From Anaspis maculata (taxonomy: Eukaryota; Arthropoda; Insecta; Coleoptera; Scraptiidae), in NCBI GenBank assembly GCA_949128115.1, contig OX421965.1, positions 10,137,420 to 10,201,419 of the forward strand: a DNA stretch of 64,000 nt. Direction: 5' to 3'. Shown here piece by piece: positions 46,034 through 56,856 of this stretch. The translations under genes and the position numbers were made by a program. A model generated the notes under the pieces. That model saw only the letters and a program-made list of their open reading frames with translations, was not told where the DNA came from and made no database searches. Each line of letters starts with the position of its first letter. Within the stretch, counting starts at the first letter, position 1.

Positions 46034-47403
46034 TACTTAATTTTTTTGACAAGCTCAGTAATCAAAGAAAGCATTTGGTCCATGCGTTCCATGAATTTAT
46101 TGATTAGACTTTCCAGGCGAGAGATGTTTGAATTATCTTGTGGCTGACTTCCTGAGTTGTTCGTCTGTTGCGGCTGCTGGGAACCCTCGCACGCCTGTGC
46201 AAACGATACCCCAGGTCTAGCTGAACTTCTTGGTGCTGATGTTGAGGTGCCGCTTGATTCAACGTTTGGAGTCTCTGCGTTTTGTTGCTGTAGCTGTTTC
46301 GGTCGCAACGCTGGAAACATGCGTTGTTGCTTGTTCTTGTACACCATGCAGCCCTTGTAGTTAGCAGGATGTGGTTCACTGCATAGAGCGCATTTGGCAG
46401 GGGTATCCTTCGACTTTTTGCACTCAGTTGTGAAGTGGTCAAGTCCGCATTTCACGCATCGTGGCTTCCGAAAGCAATAGGATTTTGTGTGTCCGTATGA
46501 TTGGCAGCGTGTACACTGAGGTATTTCCCGTTTTTTATATGGAGGTTCAAACGAGATTTTGGAATTCAATAGATATTGGACTTCGTATATCTTTTTGTTG
46601 TTTTCTGCTGGCTTAAGGTTCACATAGAATAACGATAACAGTTCCTTTGTGACGCGGTGTCTAACATTTGTCAGATTAACAACTTCGTGTCCAAGGTCCC
46701 CCAAGGCTGCCCTTATTTCGTCACAACTGCAGGAGTAATGCATGCCACGCAGTACCACTCTAAATAGCTTGTCTTTTTTCAACTGATATGTGTGACATGA
46801 CTGCTTGCTTGCGGTAAAGAATTCCAGTATTTTGGCGTGCGCGTCTAATGATTTTGGCTGAACTTTGACTTGTTTATTATACATCAATTGGAGTGTATAG
46901 TCTTCTTTACAGATGGTATCAAGATCTTTCCTCAGCAGAGATAGGTCGTTTACGTCAGGTACTACAAACGGAGCAGGTTTCGGTGCTTTTTCAGCTACGA
47001 CTGTTTTTTTGTTTTCTGTAGTTGATTCCTCGTTCAATGTTTCAAGCGGTGCGTACCTGTTTGAAACTATTGATGAAGTAATGTATTCATCAATTTTTTT
47101 TTGTTTTACTTGACGTGTTTTTTCTTCTGGGCTACCATGGCCTCTTTTGCGATTCTCAACGATTTTCCATGGCGATTCCGACTGCTGTTGTTGTCTTGGT
47201 CCTTGCTGCAGCGACATGCTGGATTCTCCCCCGTCGGAGGGGTTCAGGGGTTGTAGATCGACGACGCCCAGTGCCCCCAGTGGGCACTGGGGTGGCGCGG
47301 TAGAAATGTCGCGGTGGACGGTCGCGGTCCCCCCCGGAATTTCTCCGAGTACGGGTCTGTGTGTTTTTTGTCTGCTGCTGATAGCGCGATGGTGTGGTTT
47401 CAC
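46033..47403 (-). CDS. LINE-1 ORF1: gag-like zinc-knuckle protein, 456 aa
   Basis: The N-terminal half is basic and low-complexity (QQGPRQQQQ). Residues about 205-290 match the PRE_C2HC region that precedes gag knuckles in Jockey-type elements (LFRVVLRGMHYSCSCDEI, LGHEVVNLTNVRHR). Three CCHC knuckles follow: CTRCQSYGHTKSYC, CVKCGLDHFTTEC and CALCSEPHPANYKGC. A Q/S-rich stretch and a C-terminal helix (LESLINKFMERMDQMLSLI) close it. It binds the element's RNA to form the retrotransposition particle. The frame is intact and ends in TAA, sharing its last A with the ORF2 ATG. Confidence 0.92.
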   Translation of the reverse strand: MKPHHRAISSRQKTHRPVLGEIPGGTATVHRDISTAPPQCPLGALGVVDLQPLNPSDGGESSMSLQQGPRQQQQSESPWKIVENRKRGHGSPEEKTRQVKQKKIDEYITSSIVSNRYAPLETLNEESTTENKKTVVAEKAPKPAPFVVPDVNDLSLLRKDLDTICKEDYTLQLMYNKQVKVQPKSLDAHAKILEFFTASKQSCHTYQLKKDKLFRVVLRGMHYSCSCDEIRAALGDLGHEVVNLTNVRHRVTKELLSLFYVNLKPAENNKKIYEVQYLLNSKISFEPPYKKREIPQCTRCQSYGHTKSYCFRKPRCVKCGLDHFTTECKKSKDTPAKCALCSEPHPANYKGCMVYKNKQQRMFPALRPKQLQQQNAETPNVESSGTSTSAPRSSARPGVSFAQACEGSQQPQQTNNSGSQPQDNSNISRLESLINKFMERMDQMLSLITELVKKIK

Positions 47404-47441
47404 AGATAACGACTTTAGGTGTTTTCACGAAGCTGTTTTAA

Positions 47442-50400
47442 TCAATTGAGTGCATCAAAATCGCAATTGCGGGCACGCAAGTACTCACGACAGTGTTTCC
47501 GCAAATCAGCTCCGATGAGGTGCAGGTTTGAGTCATTAATTTCAACTTTTTCCTTAGAAATTCTCCAATTTATTGCACACAGTGACGCAGGCCAGCTGTC
47601 ACAACAAATGCCAGGGCCGGACTCCACATTCAGTGGAAGCGCATTGAATAAGGCCACACCCGCATAAGCCGGCGACCTTTTAATAGCCTCATGCAGAGGT
47701 TTATCCTTGCAAAGATTTTCCTTTCCCCGCGTATCGTACGTGTGGAAACTTTCGTGGGTCTTGAATTTATGTTTATTCAAAAAAACGTGAGTCAATGTTT
47801 TCAAAATATAAATACAAATAACAGTCAGTACTTCTCGTTCAATAAATATAGGACGGCAAGATTCTCTACGTGAAATATTGAAGATCAGTCGAATTACTTT
47901 TTTCTGCTTGATTAGAACTCTCTTCAGGTTAGAATTAGCTCCCCAGGACACAATATTATATGACATATGAGAATAGACTGCTGCATAATATAATTTCATA
48001 ATTGTTTTAAAATCCAAAGAATCCTTTAAAGAACCAATTAGGTAGTAGCCTCTGCTTACTCGAGCACATACCCCACTGATCTGATCGGCCCAAGAGAGAT
48101 GCCCATCAATATTTACCCCCAGCAGCATAGTAGTATTCCCACAACTCTCGATTATGTTGCCCCTGAAAGCTATCTGTATATCACCTGGTACCCTGAACTT
48201 GTTCGAAAATTCCACCAATGCAGTTTTCTTGTAGTTGATGATGCGCCTGTTATTTTGGCACCAAATGTCAAACCTATTCAGGATGCAATCGATCTTCTGC
48301 TGCACGATAGCCCGACTAGAGCCCGATACTATTATGCTCGTGTCGTCTGCATACATTATTACTTTGCCCTCCTGTAGGAAGTTGGGGAGGTCATTCACGA
48401 GCATTAAAAATATCTTGGGCCCCAACACACTACCCTGTCGTGTCCCGGTATTCATGGGAAACTTTTTAGAACGGGCATTCCCTACTTTAACTACCATGCT
48501 CTCACCAACAAGGTAACTTCTAATCCACTGATTGATAGGATCTCTGAGTCCCAGCTTTTCTAATTTTGAGCAAACAAGCTCAGTATCTACGGTGTCAAAC
48601 GCGCAGGACAGATCAAACATCAGTCCCACAACACACTCGTTCAAATCCATTTTCTCGCTTACATGCTGCACCAGATCAGTTAGGCAGGTCTCAGTCGAAT
48701 AGCCTCTTCTGAAGCCATGTTGACTGTCACTAATCAAATTGAACTTTGCAAGGTAGTCAGTTACCTGATCATGAATGACTTTTTCAATTATTTTAGAGAA
48801 GGTACTCACAAGGCAAACCGGTCTGTAGTTCTCTACGTTTGTTTTTTCGCCCTTTTTGAAAACCGGAACAGTCAATGCCGACTTTAGGACGGATGGAAAA
48901 TGTCCCTCCATTACTGATCTATCATTCAAGTCACTAAGTGCTTCTGATATTCCATGTTTACACTGCCTAATTATTGTTATTGGTACGCCGTCTATTCCCG
49001 CAGACTTTTTGTTCGAAAGAGCATTTATTGCAGCGATGACGTCAGCCGCAATCACTGGTCGAAAAAACATACTTGAACTCGACGAGAGCCCGATATCTGA
49101 AGCTGTAACATTTCCTAACTTTCCAAAACGCTGCTTCATCTTTTCTTCAACCACTGTGGAAAAATACCTACCAAAGCAATCGGCAACACTATGTGGGTCC
49201 TGTAAATCTGTTCCCTCCCAGGTAATGTGTACCTCATCGTGTGATGATTTCCCACCCGTCAACTCTGCAACCATTCTCCATGCCGTTCTTGCGGGATTAT
49301 CAGCATCACTAATTCGACTGCAATAGAAGTTACGTTTAGTTTTAAAGACTAATTTTTGATGCCGTTTATTTGCGTTTTTGTAACGTTCCGATAACACAGG
49401 GAAGGATTTCTTATTAACAAACAACTTTTTTAGGTTCTTACTAGAGCTAACGACAGTGTCATTGACCCATGTTTTCTTGTTAGCAGTTCCACGTCGTCTC
49501 ATCAAAGGAAAATGCTCATTGAACAATCTTAAAAATTCCTCATGAAAACAAGCAAAGGCCACATCAACTCCGACGTTCACGTCGCACAAGAAAGACCAGT
49601 CAGTAGCCGCGACTGACAACCTGAACTTCACTATGGCATCAGCATCATACTTCCTAGAAAAAAATTCACGATTATTACTTTTAGATTTCTCATCCTTCAA
49701 CGATTCCAACTCGAGAAGAACAGATCTGTGATCGGATACTACATTATCAAAAACACAACACACAGCATTGACTTCAGAAACATAGCTGTGGTCCAGAATT
49801 GTACCCTTCAGTGAATTTGCAATTCTAGTTGACCACTTAACAACATTCACCAAACCAAAACACATAAATGTATGAGTGAGTTCTTTCAATAAAATTGAAT
49901 CACATGAAGCATCGACGTTGAAATCTCCGTTTACTATTAGTTTTACATTCGGCTTAAATAATATACTTAAAACAAGGCCAAGACGCTCAATAAATACACT
50001 AAAATCTCCACTTGGGGACCTATAACATGTAACAATCACACTTTTTTTTGCCAGTTTCAGAGAACCAGCCAACAGCACAGGCCTCAAAATGTTTTTCGAT
50101 GCAGTATTTCTCCAGATCAACACGAGAAATCTTTCCCAAATCACTCCCCACTTAGATACCAACACCTCCCCCTCTCGATTTGCTTAGGCAATATGCACTA
50201 CCTAGGCAGAAATTCTTTAGGTGTAGGGAACCGATGGAAAATTCGTTAGTAGTACAAGAAAGATAGATTTCAACCTCGGAAAAAATATGGACGTCCTGAA
50301 AATTTGATATTTAGTTTAGAATTGAGTGCTCTACAACATATCCAAAATCGCCAAAAATCGCACTCGGGGGTTTTGAGTTATTGGAGGGGGAGTAAAAAAT

Positions 50401-52106
50401 TGCTGGTAAAAATGGAGGGGATGGAACCCGTCAACCCATTGGATGCGAATACATTATAGTTCGACGTATCATATCCCATTGATACCATTTTGGCACAAAA
50501 AGTGTCCATCATTGTTGAAGGGGAGTAGTGGGGGGGGCGAAGCTCTGCTAGGTGGTCCATTTTGTTTTGATGGCCATGTAGAACCGATCACGACAAGTTT
50601 GGTATCTTTTCCGACTAAATTCAATCTTCTGAACTCGTATCCAATGTGCAAATTCGGATGAAAACAAGTTTGAACAAGTTAACTTGAGAAAACTTGTTTT
50701 TTATTTGACAATTTTGACGAATTTTGTTTGTACTGTTGGAGGTGTTCATTTCCAGAAAATTTTCAGGGACCATTGAATTGAAGTGTATTCTCCACAAAAA
50801 TCATCCACTCGAAGTATAATTTTGTTTCTCGAGTTTGAAAAATCGATTTGAACTTGAGCCGGCGCGGCGCGTCGTCTACTACTGACCAGAACACTACAGC
50901 ATGCACCTTTAAATGAAAACACCTCAAACTATTGAAGAAATAAGAACTGATCTTCGAAAATTGAAGGATCTGTGGAGAATTGAATTCCCTATAACATAAA
51001 CAAAATCGCCATGAAACGCACTGTAGGGTTTTGAGTTATTCAAGGGAAGAGGTAACAGTTCATAGAGTATGAATCCTGTCAAAGTGTTATACTCTTCCTC
51101 GAATAACTCAAAATCTTGCATTGCGATTCATGGCGATTTTGTTCATGGTATAGGGAATTCAGTTCTGCACAAATCCTCCAATTTTCGAAGATGAGTTGTT
51201 ATTTCTCCAATAGTTTGAGGTGTTTTCATTTTAAGGTGCATGCTGTAGTGTTCTGGTCAGTAGTAGACGACGCGCCGCGGCGGCTCAAGTTCAAATCGGT
51301 TTTTTAAACTCGAGAAACAAAATTATACATCGAGTGGATGATTTTTATGGGGAATACACTTCAATTTATTGGTCCCTGGAAATTTCTAAGAATTAACACC
51401 TCCAACAGTACAAAAAAAAATCGTCAAAATTGTCAAAGAAAAAACAAGTTTTCTCAAGTCAACTTGTTCAATCTTGTTTTCATCCGAATTTGCACATCGG
51501 ATACGAGTTCAGAAGATTGAATTTAGTCGGAAAAGATACCAAACTTGTCGTGATCGGTTCTAAATGGCCAGAAAAACAAAATGGAACTACCTAGCAGAGC
51601 TTCGCCCCCCCACTACTCCCCTTCAACAATGATGGACACTTTTTGTGCCAAAATGGTATTAATGAGATATGATACGTCAAACTATAATGTATTCGCATCC
51701 AATGGGTTGACGGGTTCCATCCCCTCCATTTTTACCAGCAATTTTTTACTCCCCCTACAATAACTCAAAACCCCCGAGTGCGATTTTTGGCGATTTTGGA
51801 TATGTTGTAGAGCACTTAATTCTGAACAAAATATCAAATTCTCAGGACGTCCATATTTATTCCGAGGTTTCGCCGATTTCTTTACTATTTTTCCTGTACT
51901 ATAGCCCACGTTTCGGTAAGACACAAAAACTTAACTCCATCGTAAAGATGGGTATCACCCTCAAACTCCACTTCCATTTGGTCGATTTTGCGGTTATTGA
52001 AACTTTGGATGTTCAGTAGTAGAATCTGGGGCCGAAACGCTACGTCACCATCGTTGCCCTCGGACTTCTCGAAAAAAACTTGCTGATGTAGGTACCAACT
52101 GGCCAC
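47442..52106 (-). pseudogene. LINE-2 ORF2: endonuclease-RT, broken by FB-H, a stop and a frameshift
   Basis: The first part (52106-51885) carries the endonuclease start (ILLLNIQSFNNRKIDQME, FLCLTETW). FB-H then interrupts. The frame resumes near 50270 (EIYLSCTTNEFSIGSLHLKN, RGGGVGI), meets a TAA at about 50155, and shifts frame in an 8-base A-run near 50041-50049. From there 907 codons are open: NGDFNVD, VSDHRSVL (endonuclease), VENYRPVCLVSTFSKI, HGFRRGYSTETCL, MFDLSCAFDTVD (RT motif A), GTRQGSVLGPKIF (B) and IMYADDTSII (C). RT is well kept, but the element cannot make a whole ORF2. Confidence 0.88.
50272..51870. mobile_element. Fold-back element FB-H in LINE-2 endonuclease
   Basis: The ends AACCTCGGAAAAAATATGGACGTCC (left) and GGACGTCCATATTTATTCCGAGGTT (right) pair, and complementarity is almost continuous to a centre near 51065 (GTGTTATACTCTTCC opposite GGAAGAGGTAAC...TATGAATC). 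Landmarks include CGGCGCGGCGCGTCGTCTACTA against TAGTAGACGACGCGCCGCGGCG. Total about 1.6 kb, no ORF. A 70-bp piece (GACAAGTTTGGTATCTTTTCCGACTAAAT) resembles FB-L arm sequence near 15270. Confidence 0.9.
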
Positions 52107-53026
52107 ATTGTCGGATCCATCGCCCTCCTGAAATTGCTGCCATGTACAGAAACTTTGAAGGAACTGTAGTCCTTGGGGTGTCTGGACGACAGGCTTTCAC
52201 ACAATGCTTCCGGAAAGTTCGGTCTAATAAATTCCAAGACATTGTCAGACGTTGTGTCAGGATGCAGTCTGTACACGTGAAGGTCAACAAACTTGGGCAC
52301 GGCCTTGAGTCCCGAGGACAAAGACGGTAGCAGGGTCCCGTTGGGATCGGCACTATGTGTTCCTATTGTTATGCGTCGCCTATTCTTTTTCTTATTATTA
52401 ATTGTTTTCCATTCTCCGTCAACCTCACTAGGATTTCCCTTGGCCGCGCTTTGTCCACGAATGAGTGGGGCACCATCGCACGTCACTAGGGGGCGTTCCT
52501 CAACCTTCACCTGAGATGAATTTTTCGGCTGGTTTATCCTAGAATCTTTGTCCGGTTTTCTCACTGTGTCGGCCTGAATCTGATGCTTCTTAGTCGAATT
52601 AATACCATTGTTATCAGTGGAGTTTTTACGGGCAGCACTGATTGATGGCTTTTTACCTTCGTCTGTCGTGGTAAACCGCAAATTTGCTCTCAAATCTGCA
52701 ACATATTCTTGCAGAATTTTGATTCTATCCCGCTGTTCGTTTATAATGATGTCCTTCTGTTTAATTATGTACGAAAACATGCGATGATCCATCACGTCAC
52801 TACCCGATTCACCGTCGCCAAGGGCATCAAGAAAGTCACTGTCGGACTCAGTTGCATTTTCACAACAACTAATTGCATCATCCCCGTCAAATACCTTCGC
52901 AGACAACTTTGCACAGCTAGGATGGAAACAGCTCTGGCAGGTTTTACATTTCACACCGTTGACTAGTTTACTTTTGCACTTCTTACAAGAGAGCGATGAA
53001 ACACTACCGCTATTGACGGGCGCCAT
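52040..53026 (-). CDS. LINE-2 ORF1: PHD/RING-like zinc finger, coiled coil, RNA-binding-like domain, 328 aa
   Basis: Residues 14-55 hold a cysteine-rich finger (CKKCKSKL, CKTCQSCFHPSC), of PHD-like spacing as in CR1-group ORF1 proteins. Residues about 88-115 form a helix rich in I/K/E (IIINEQRDRIKILQEY), a likely coiled coil. A basic, disordered middle follows. Residues 245-320 (LHVYRLHPDTTSDNVLEFI, DYSSFKVSVHG, MWPVGTYISKFF) match the C-terminal domain common in insect CR1-like ORF1. It should bind the element's RNA. It overlaps the ORF2 start by 67 bases in another frame. The reading frame is intact. Confidence 0.85.
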   Translation of the reverse strand: MAPVNSGSVSSLSCKKCKSKLVNGVKCKTCQSCFHPSCAKLSAKVFDGDDAISCCENATESDSDFLDALGDGESGSDVMDHRMFSYIIKQKDIIINEQRDRIKILQEYVADLRANLRFTTTDEGKKPSISAARKNSTDNNGINSTKKHQIQADTVRKPDKDSRINQPKNSSQVKVEERPLVTCDGAPLIRGQSAAKGNPSEVDGEWKTINNKKKNRRRITIGTHSADPNGTLLPSLSSGLKAVPKFVDLHVYRLHPDTTSDNVLEFIRPNFPEALCESLSSRHPKDYSSFKVSVHGSNFRRAMDPTMWPVGTYISKFFSRSPRATMVT

Positions 53027-53520
53027 CTTGACATCTCATTAGATGTTCAATTTTTTCCCTTTGACCCCCCCCCCCATATTTTTTGAAGTGGAAGACAAAT
53101 TTTTTTTCATTCGATTATTCATCAACGAAGATTAACTAAACAGCATTGCATTGTAGTTTTGCATGATTCTTCAAAAACACCGTGAGAAATGGAATATCTA
53201 CTCCACGACTCACACCTGACGCTCACAGGCCAATTTCTCGAAAGTTATGACAGATACGTAAAAGTTAAGCGCAACTTTTTTGCAGGCAATTTGATGGCTT
53301 CCCATTTGAACCGAGCGGTTTTTTGATGGGATCGCAATCTATCGAGATAACTGCAAAAAAACTTGAAATGTACCAATAATCCAAGATAGCGGCGATTCCA
53401 CACCATCTATCGATGGAGACTTCTTACACAGTAATCAGAAAGCTTTCGAGAACATCTCTACCAACTTTCAAAACTACTCTATTTATTTTCGCAATTTCTT
53501 CTTCGTTGACTGGGCTAATA

Positions 53521-54171
53521 GCTATAATACTTGAATTGAGTTGATCATGGAGGTAGGTACTTGATTTGCCAAATTTTGTGAGAATTTTCCCAACAAAAAT
53601 GCTACTAGATAAATTCTAGTTTCATAATTTTCGAGAACTGAAATGTTTCGAGAACAGTTTTCCCAACACTTCAAAAATTTCATTTCGAACAATGGAATCT
53701 TGCAATTTCAAAACTCAACGTGAGGTCGCCACTACCGTAGATGGCGCCGAGGATGGCGCCTACTTCGCTGGAATTGCCCGTTGCCCTCACGACGGAAGCA
53801 CGGGTGCTTGAGCACTAGAATGATCAGTAACTGACAGTGACATCAGTGTCTGTCAAACTTGAAAACGTCAAGCAAGAAACAGAGGCTATCCAAATTTCAA
53901 AATCAACGAGTCAATGACGTCAAAAATATCGAATTTGCCTTTATACGGTTGTGGCGCCCTCAACATGTGGAAGTGGCATTACAAGGTCCCATTAGGTATG
54001 CGCATTCAATTTGCTTTCTCAATTTTCTGCGGAAAAACTATTCAAGAAAAATTCAGCGAGGCTTAAAAATTGGAACTTGGAGATTTGAATTCACAATTAG
54101 GCTGAACACTTTCCCAAAGAGACTTAGAAATCTCCAATAACTCCTAAATCTTGATGAAAAACAAAAATAAT
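53521..54171. other. Spacer between FB-I and FB-E, no gene recognised
   Basis: One open frame (53859-54140, 93 codons) without a recognisable motif; a local GATGGCGCCGAGGATGGCGCC repeat near 53740. I cannot support a gene. Confidence 0.4.
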
Positions 54172-54770
54172 ACAGGGTATCCCAGAACCCACGCCCCAGA
54201 ATCAAAGGCAGTTAAGAAAAATGCAAAATATTTCAAATGTGCCAGAAAAAGGTTTTAAAGAAATTTGGGCTTTTATTTATTACATTGCGGATAATATTAG
54301 TAGCCGAGGTACACATAAAAAAACGGCATTTGATGTTACAAGCAAGCCACTTTGCACAGTTGTTACTTAGACCCTAACAAACATTTTTTTCCGCAGCACA
54401 TGGAAATCGGTCCCTTAGGAGAGCGGGGGGAGGAGCCCCTCTTGAAAAAAGTAACTTTTTTAAATATTGACCGATTTTCACAATTCTGGTCTCGATTCCA
54501 CACAATTTAATATCGCTAAGAAAGATAGAGATGAAGTGCGTCACAAAATACAGTTATTTTTTCATTTTCGGGCGCCATTTTTAAAATATGGCCGCCTATT
54601 CAGCAAAATTTCATCTGATTTGAAAATAAGCTTGTCGCGTGTCTAAACCGACTAATTTTGGGGCGCTCTTCACGTTTTCTTCATCTAAAATAACATTCGA
54701 GATATCTGAAGGAAGTTATTGAATGAAGGAAGCATAGAAGGCAATTTTTTTCAATATTTATACCGGGTGT

Positions 54771-54895
54771 TTATAAACGTCTGTGATCGCGGCAGGCTTT
54801 GGTCAGGCCAAAAGTCGCTGTGAAAGGCACGATTTGAAAGAGTGATAGGAGATTCCAAAGGCGATATGATAACAAACGTTTATAAACACCCGGTA
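54771..54895. repeat. MITE-like hairpin in FB-E
   Basis: TACCGGGTGTTTATAAACGT on the left pairs with ACGTTTATAAACACCCGGTA on the right (with one extra A). Total 125 bp. It resembles the 26947-27061 hairpin at its tips. Confidence 0.85.
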
Positions 54896-55013
54896 CTAAT
54901 GAAGAAATATTCAGTTACATATTATTCGCAATAATTTGTTGCACACTGTTCCCTGGATCAGCTGAACCAATCGTAGGATCAAGTCCTGAACTGAAAAGTA
55001 ATTATTGGGGTTT

Positions 55014-56026
55014 CTAGTACCTATACTTTCCTCCAAATTTATAAAAAAAAACTGAAGGCATAGTTTTTGTTGGTGCAGCCTCCTTCACAGCTCTTGCAAC
55101 TAAGAGTGCAGGGTAGCCGATTTCTTTTGCATTTACATTGCATAGTTTGGCAACCAGTCTTGCAGCCACATCGGTCCAAGGCATGACAAGCACTCCACAC
55201 TTCCTATAACTGAGACCATACTGGTTCCCACTTATCATTTTGGAGTGCCCAACCCAATCCTTCTGGAGTTGTGTCACACTGGCTAGTGGACGTGGCTTGT
55301 CCCCACAACTGACCAGCCTGCTAAGCGGCTCGTCGAGGATGCTGTACTAGGGCACCAGATGTCGGAGGACCACAGGTCGATTCTCTGTGGCAAATAGGTT
55401 TTTGCGAACCTGATCTACAGTGATGCACTCAGGATCACACACTCCATACATGCGGACTGTGTTTTCTTCCGAGGTCTTCAGTGTATCCTCAGTAAGAGGA
55501 TGTGCAGGAGGACGAGCTAAAGGTGTGAATGCATCGGTGTAAATATCTTTCCAAGCACTCCACCTGTCTGTTTGTCTTTCTATCAACTAAAAAACGGAAC
55601 GCTATCACAATCTAAATATGTAGGCGTGGAAACCACGCTGAGCTACGGATCTGGACTCTCCAAGAGCTTCTGCAATTGAATGGATTGCTAGGTGTCTGTA
55701 ATGCTTGGAGGTACCATAGAGAATCCGTAATTGCCTGAGGCCGACGCTTTTTATGTCGAAGTTGTAGGAGATCACTAGGACTACGACGTCTGTATCGGAA
55801 CTTGGAATGGGGACGTTTTCAGTATCGAGAATTACCATGTCCATGACATGAAGAAATATCCTGCTATCAGCTTCTTCCATCTGATCGCAAGTGACATCAT
55901 TGAGGTTGGTGTTTTGAGATAATCCGAAGATCTGACGAATTCATCTACGGTTGTCACTGAGCCTATGTTTTGAGGTAAACCAGAAAGAGACGTTTCTGAA
56001 AGAAATCTGAATAATTCAAATATCAT
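55014..56026 (-). pseudogene. Decayed EEAD/SDTDV-type mobile-element protein
   Basis: On the minus strand, pieces at 56026-55832, 55880-55605, 55586-55347 and 55277-55014 follow in order. The second reads MEEADSRIFLHVMDM, then PIPSSDTDVVVLVISY, then ILYGTSKHYRHLAIHSIAEALG and FHAYI. I recall a family of invertebrate proteins with EEADTR..LH, S.DTDVLV and FHA.TGCD motifs, often linked to repeats and ending in a CXC tail. The acidic residues are reminiscent of a metal-dependent nuclease fold, but that is inference. The later pieces are compatible with that family's less conserved C-terminal region. Frame breaks show it is dead. A CXC tail of this type lies separately at 22778-22990. Confidence 0.5.
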
Positions 56027-56249
56027 TCTTGAGATTCAATGTGGGGAAAACCCACTTACAGATCAACTGAGGGTAATTGAAGGCAGTGTTGGCTTTATAC
56101 ATCTGTTTCCTTACCTCAATATGTCACTACATTTGGAACAACAACGCTGCAAGCTGCAGTCATGAATAAGTGCCGCCAAAACATTTCGCATATTTAAACG
56201 GGTTGTGGCGTTGAATTTGAAATAAGACGTAAGATTTATGGAACTCATT

Positions 56250-56400
56250 TATAATAATAATAATAAACTGTCTTTATTGATTTTCCAGAATTAAGTATAA
56301 GAAATGAAAATTAAAATAAAATAATCACTGAAAAATAAAACTTAGGGCGAAGTTCAGATGAGTGCACAATCACACCCGCTGCTGAGGGGTGCCCCCTGCA
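56250..56400 (-). mobile_element. LINE 3'-end fragment with (ATT)n tail
   Basis: On the minus strand this reads a short 3' UTR ending ATCAATAAAGACAG then TTTATTATTATTATTAT. LINE-2 ends in the same way (GGAAATAAACGC then TTATTATTATT at 39690-39673). It is probably a heavily 5'-truncated CR1-group copy. Confidence 0.55.
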
Positions 56401-56856
56401 CCCCCATTCCACGTCACGGATAATAGTAGTTATAATAATGCACCGAATATTATTTTAGACAAAGGAAACGTGAAGAGCATCCTTGAATTAGTCGGTTTGG
56501 ACATGTGACAAGGCTATTTTCAAATCAGATAAAATTTTGCGAAATTGGCGGCCATATTTTGAAAATGGCGCCTAAAAATAACCATACTTTGTAACTTACA
56601 GCATTAGCATTGTCTCTATTTTTCTTGGTGATATCAAATTGTGTGGAATCGACACCAAAATTGTGAAAATCGGTCAATATTTGAAAAAGTTACTCTATCC
56701 AAGGGGGTTCCCCCCCCGCTTTCCTAAGGGACCGATTTTCATGTGCTGCGGAAAAAAATGTTTGTTAGTGCCTTAGTAACAACTGTGCAAAGTGGCTTGC
56801 TTGTAACATCAAATGCCGTTTTCTTCCCATTTAACGTGTGTGCCTCGGCTACTATA

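Larger units (their letters stand above)
40020..47434 (-). mobile_element. Full-length Jockey-type LINE (LINE-1), 3' UTR split by a hAT-like element
   Basis: On the minus strand: a short 5' UTR, ORF1 (gag-like), ORF2 (endonuclease and RT) overlapping it by one base, a 3' UTR interrupted at 43257 by a 3.07-kb element, then 40177-40047 and a poly(A) tail (T-run of 27 at 40020-40046). Both ORFs are open from end to end. It landed in the 3' region of LINE-2, directly after that ORF2. The target duplication is hidden by the A-run (AAAAC is possible). Intact ORFs suggest it is recent. Confidence 0.9.
39673..53037 (-). mobile_element. Full-length CR1-group LINE (LINE-2), split by FB-H and LINE-1
   Basis: Target duplication ATTA flanks it (39669-39672 and 53038-53041). 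On the minus strand the 5' UTR is only about 11 nt before the ORF1 ATG (53026). ORF1 is followed by ORF2 (endonuclease plus RT), a 3' UTR and a (TTA)n tail at 39673-39685. Two insertions interrupt it: fold-back FB-H in the endonuclease (50272-51870) and LINE-1 just after the ORF2 stop (40020-47434). The 3' UTR resumes at 40019 and runs down to 39673. Without insertions it would be about 4.4 kb. Confidence 0.88.
38736..53520. mobile_element. Fold-back element FB-I, split by nested insertions
   Basis: The left arm runs 38736-39328 and the right arm comes in two pieces, 39572-39672 and 53038-53520. The outer ends TAGCCCAGTCAATGAA and TTCGTTGACTGGGCTA pair; inner landmarks are GATGTTCTCGAAAGC against GCTTTCGAGAACATC and GTGAGCGTCAGGTGTAAGTCGTGG against CCACGACTCACACCTGACGCTCAC. 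Joining 39672 to 53042 across the LINE gives ACCGAAATATTAGATGTTCAATTTTTTCCC, the exact complement pattern of the left arm. FB-G sits at the palindrome centre. Without insertions the element is about 1.2 kb. Confidence 0.9.
54172..56853. mobile_element. Fold-back-type element FB-E carrying a decayed element gene
   Basis: The left end is TA-CAGGGTATCCCAGAACC at 54171. Left arm 54296-54700 pairs with right arm 56440-56853 (TAGCCGAGGTACACA against TGTGTGCCTCGGCTA; ACCGATTTTCACAATT against its complement). The outermost 120 bases of the right arm are missing where FB-F begins. Between the arms are a small hairpin (54771-54895), a minus-strand protein remnant (55014-56026) and a LINE 3' tail (56250-56400). 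This is the only fold-back here with an internal gene-sized remnant. Confidence 0.8.

Noticed and set aside
48099..49326. Plus-strand ORFs opposite LINE-2 ORF2
   Set aside because: Shadows of the RT coding strand with no motifs of their own.
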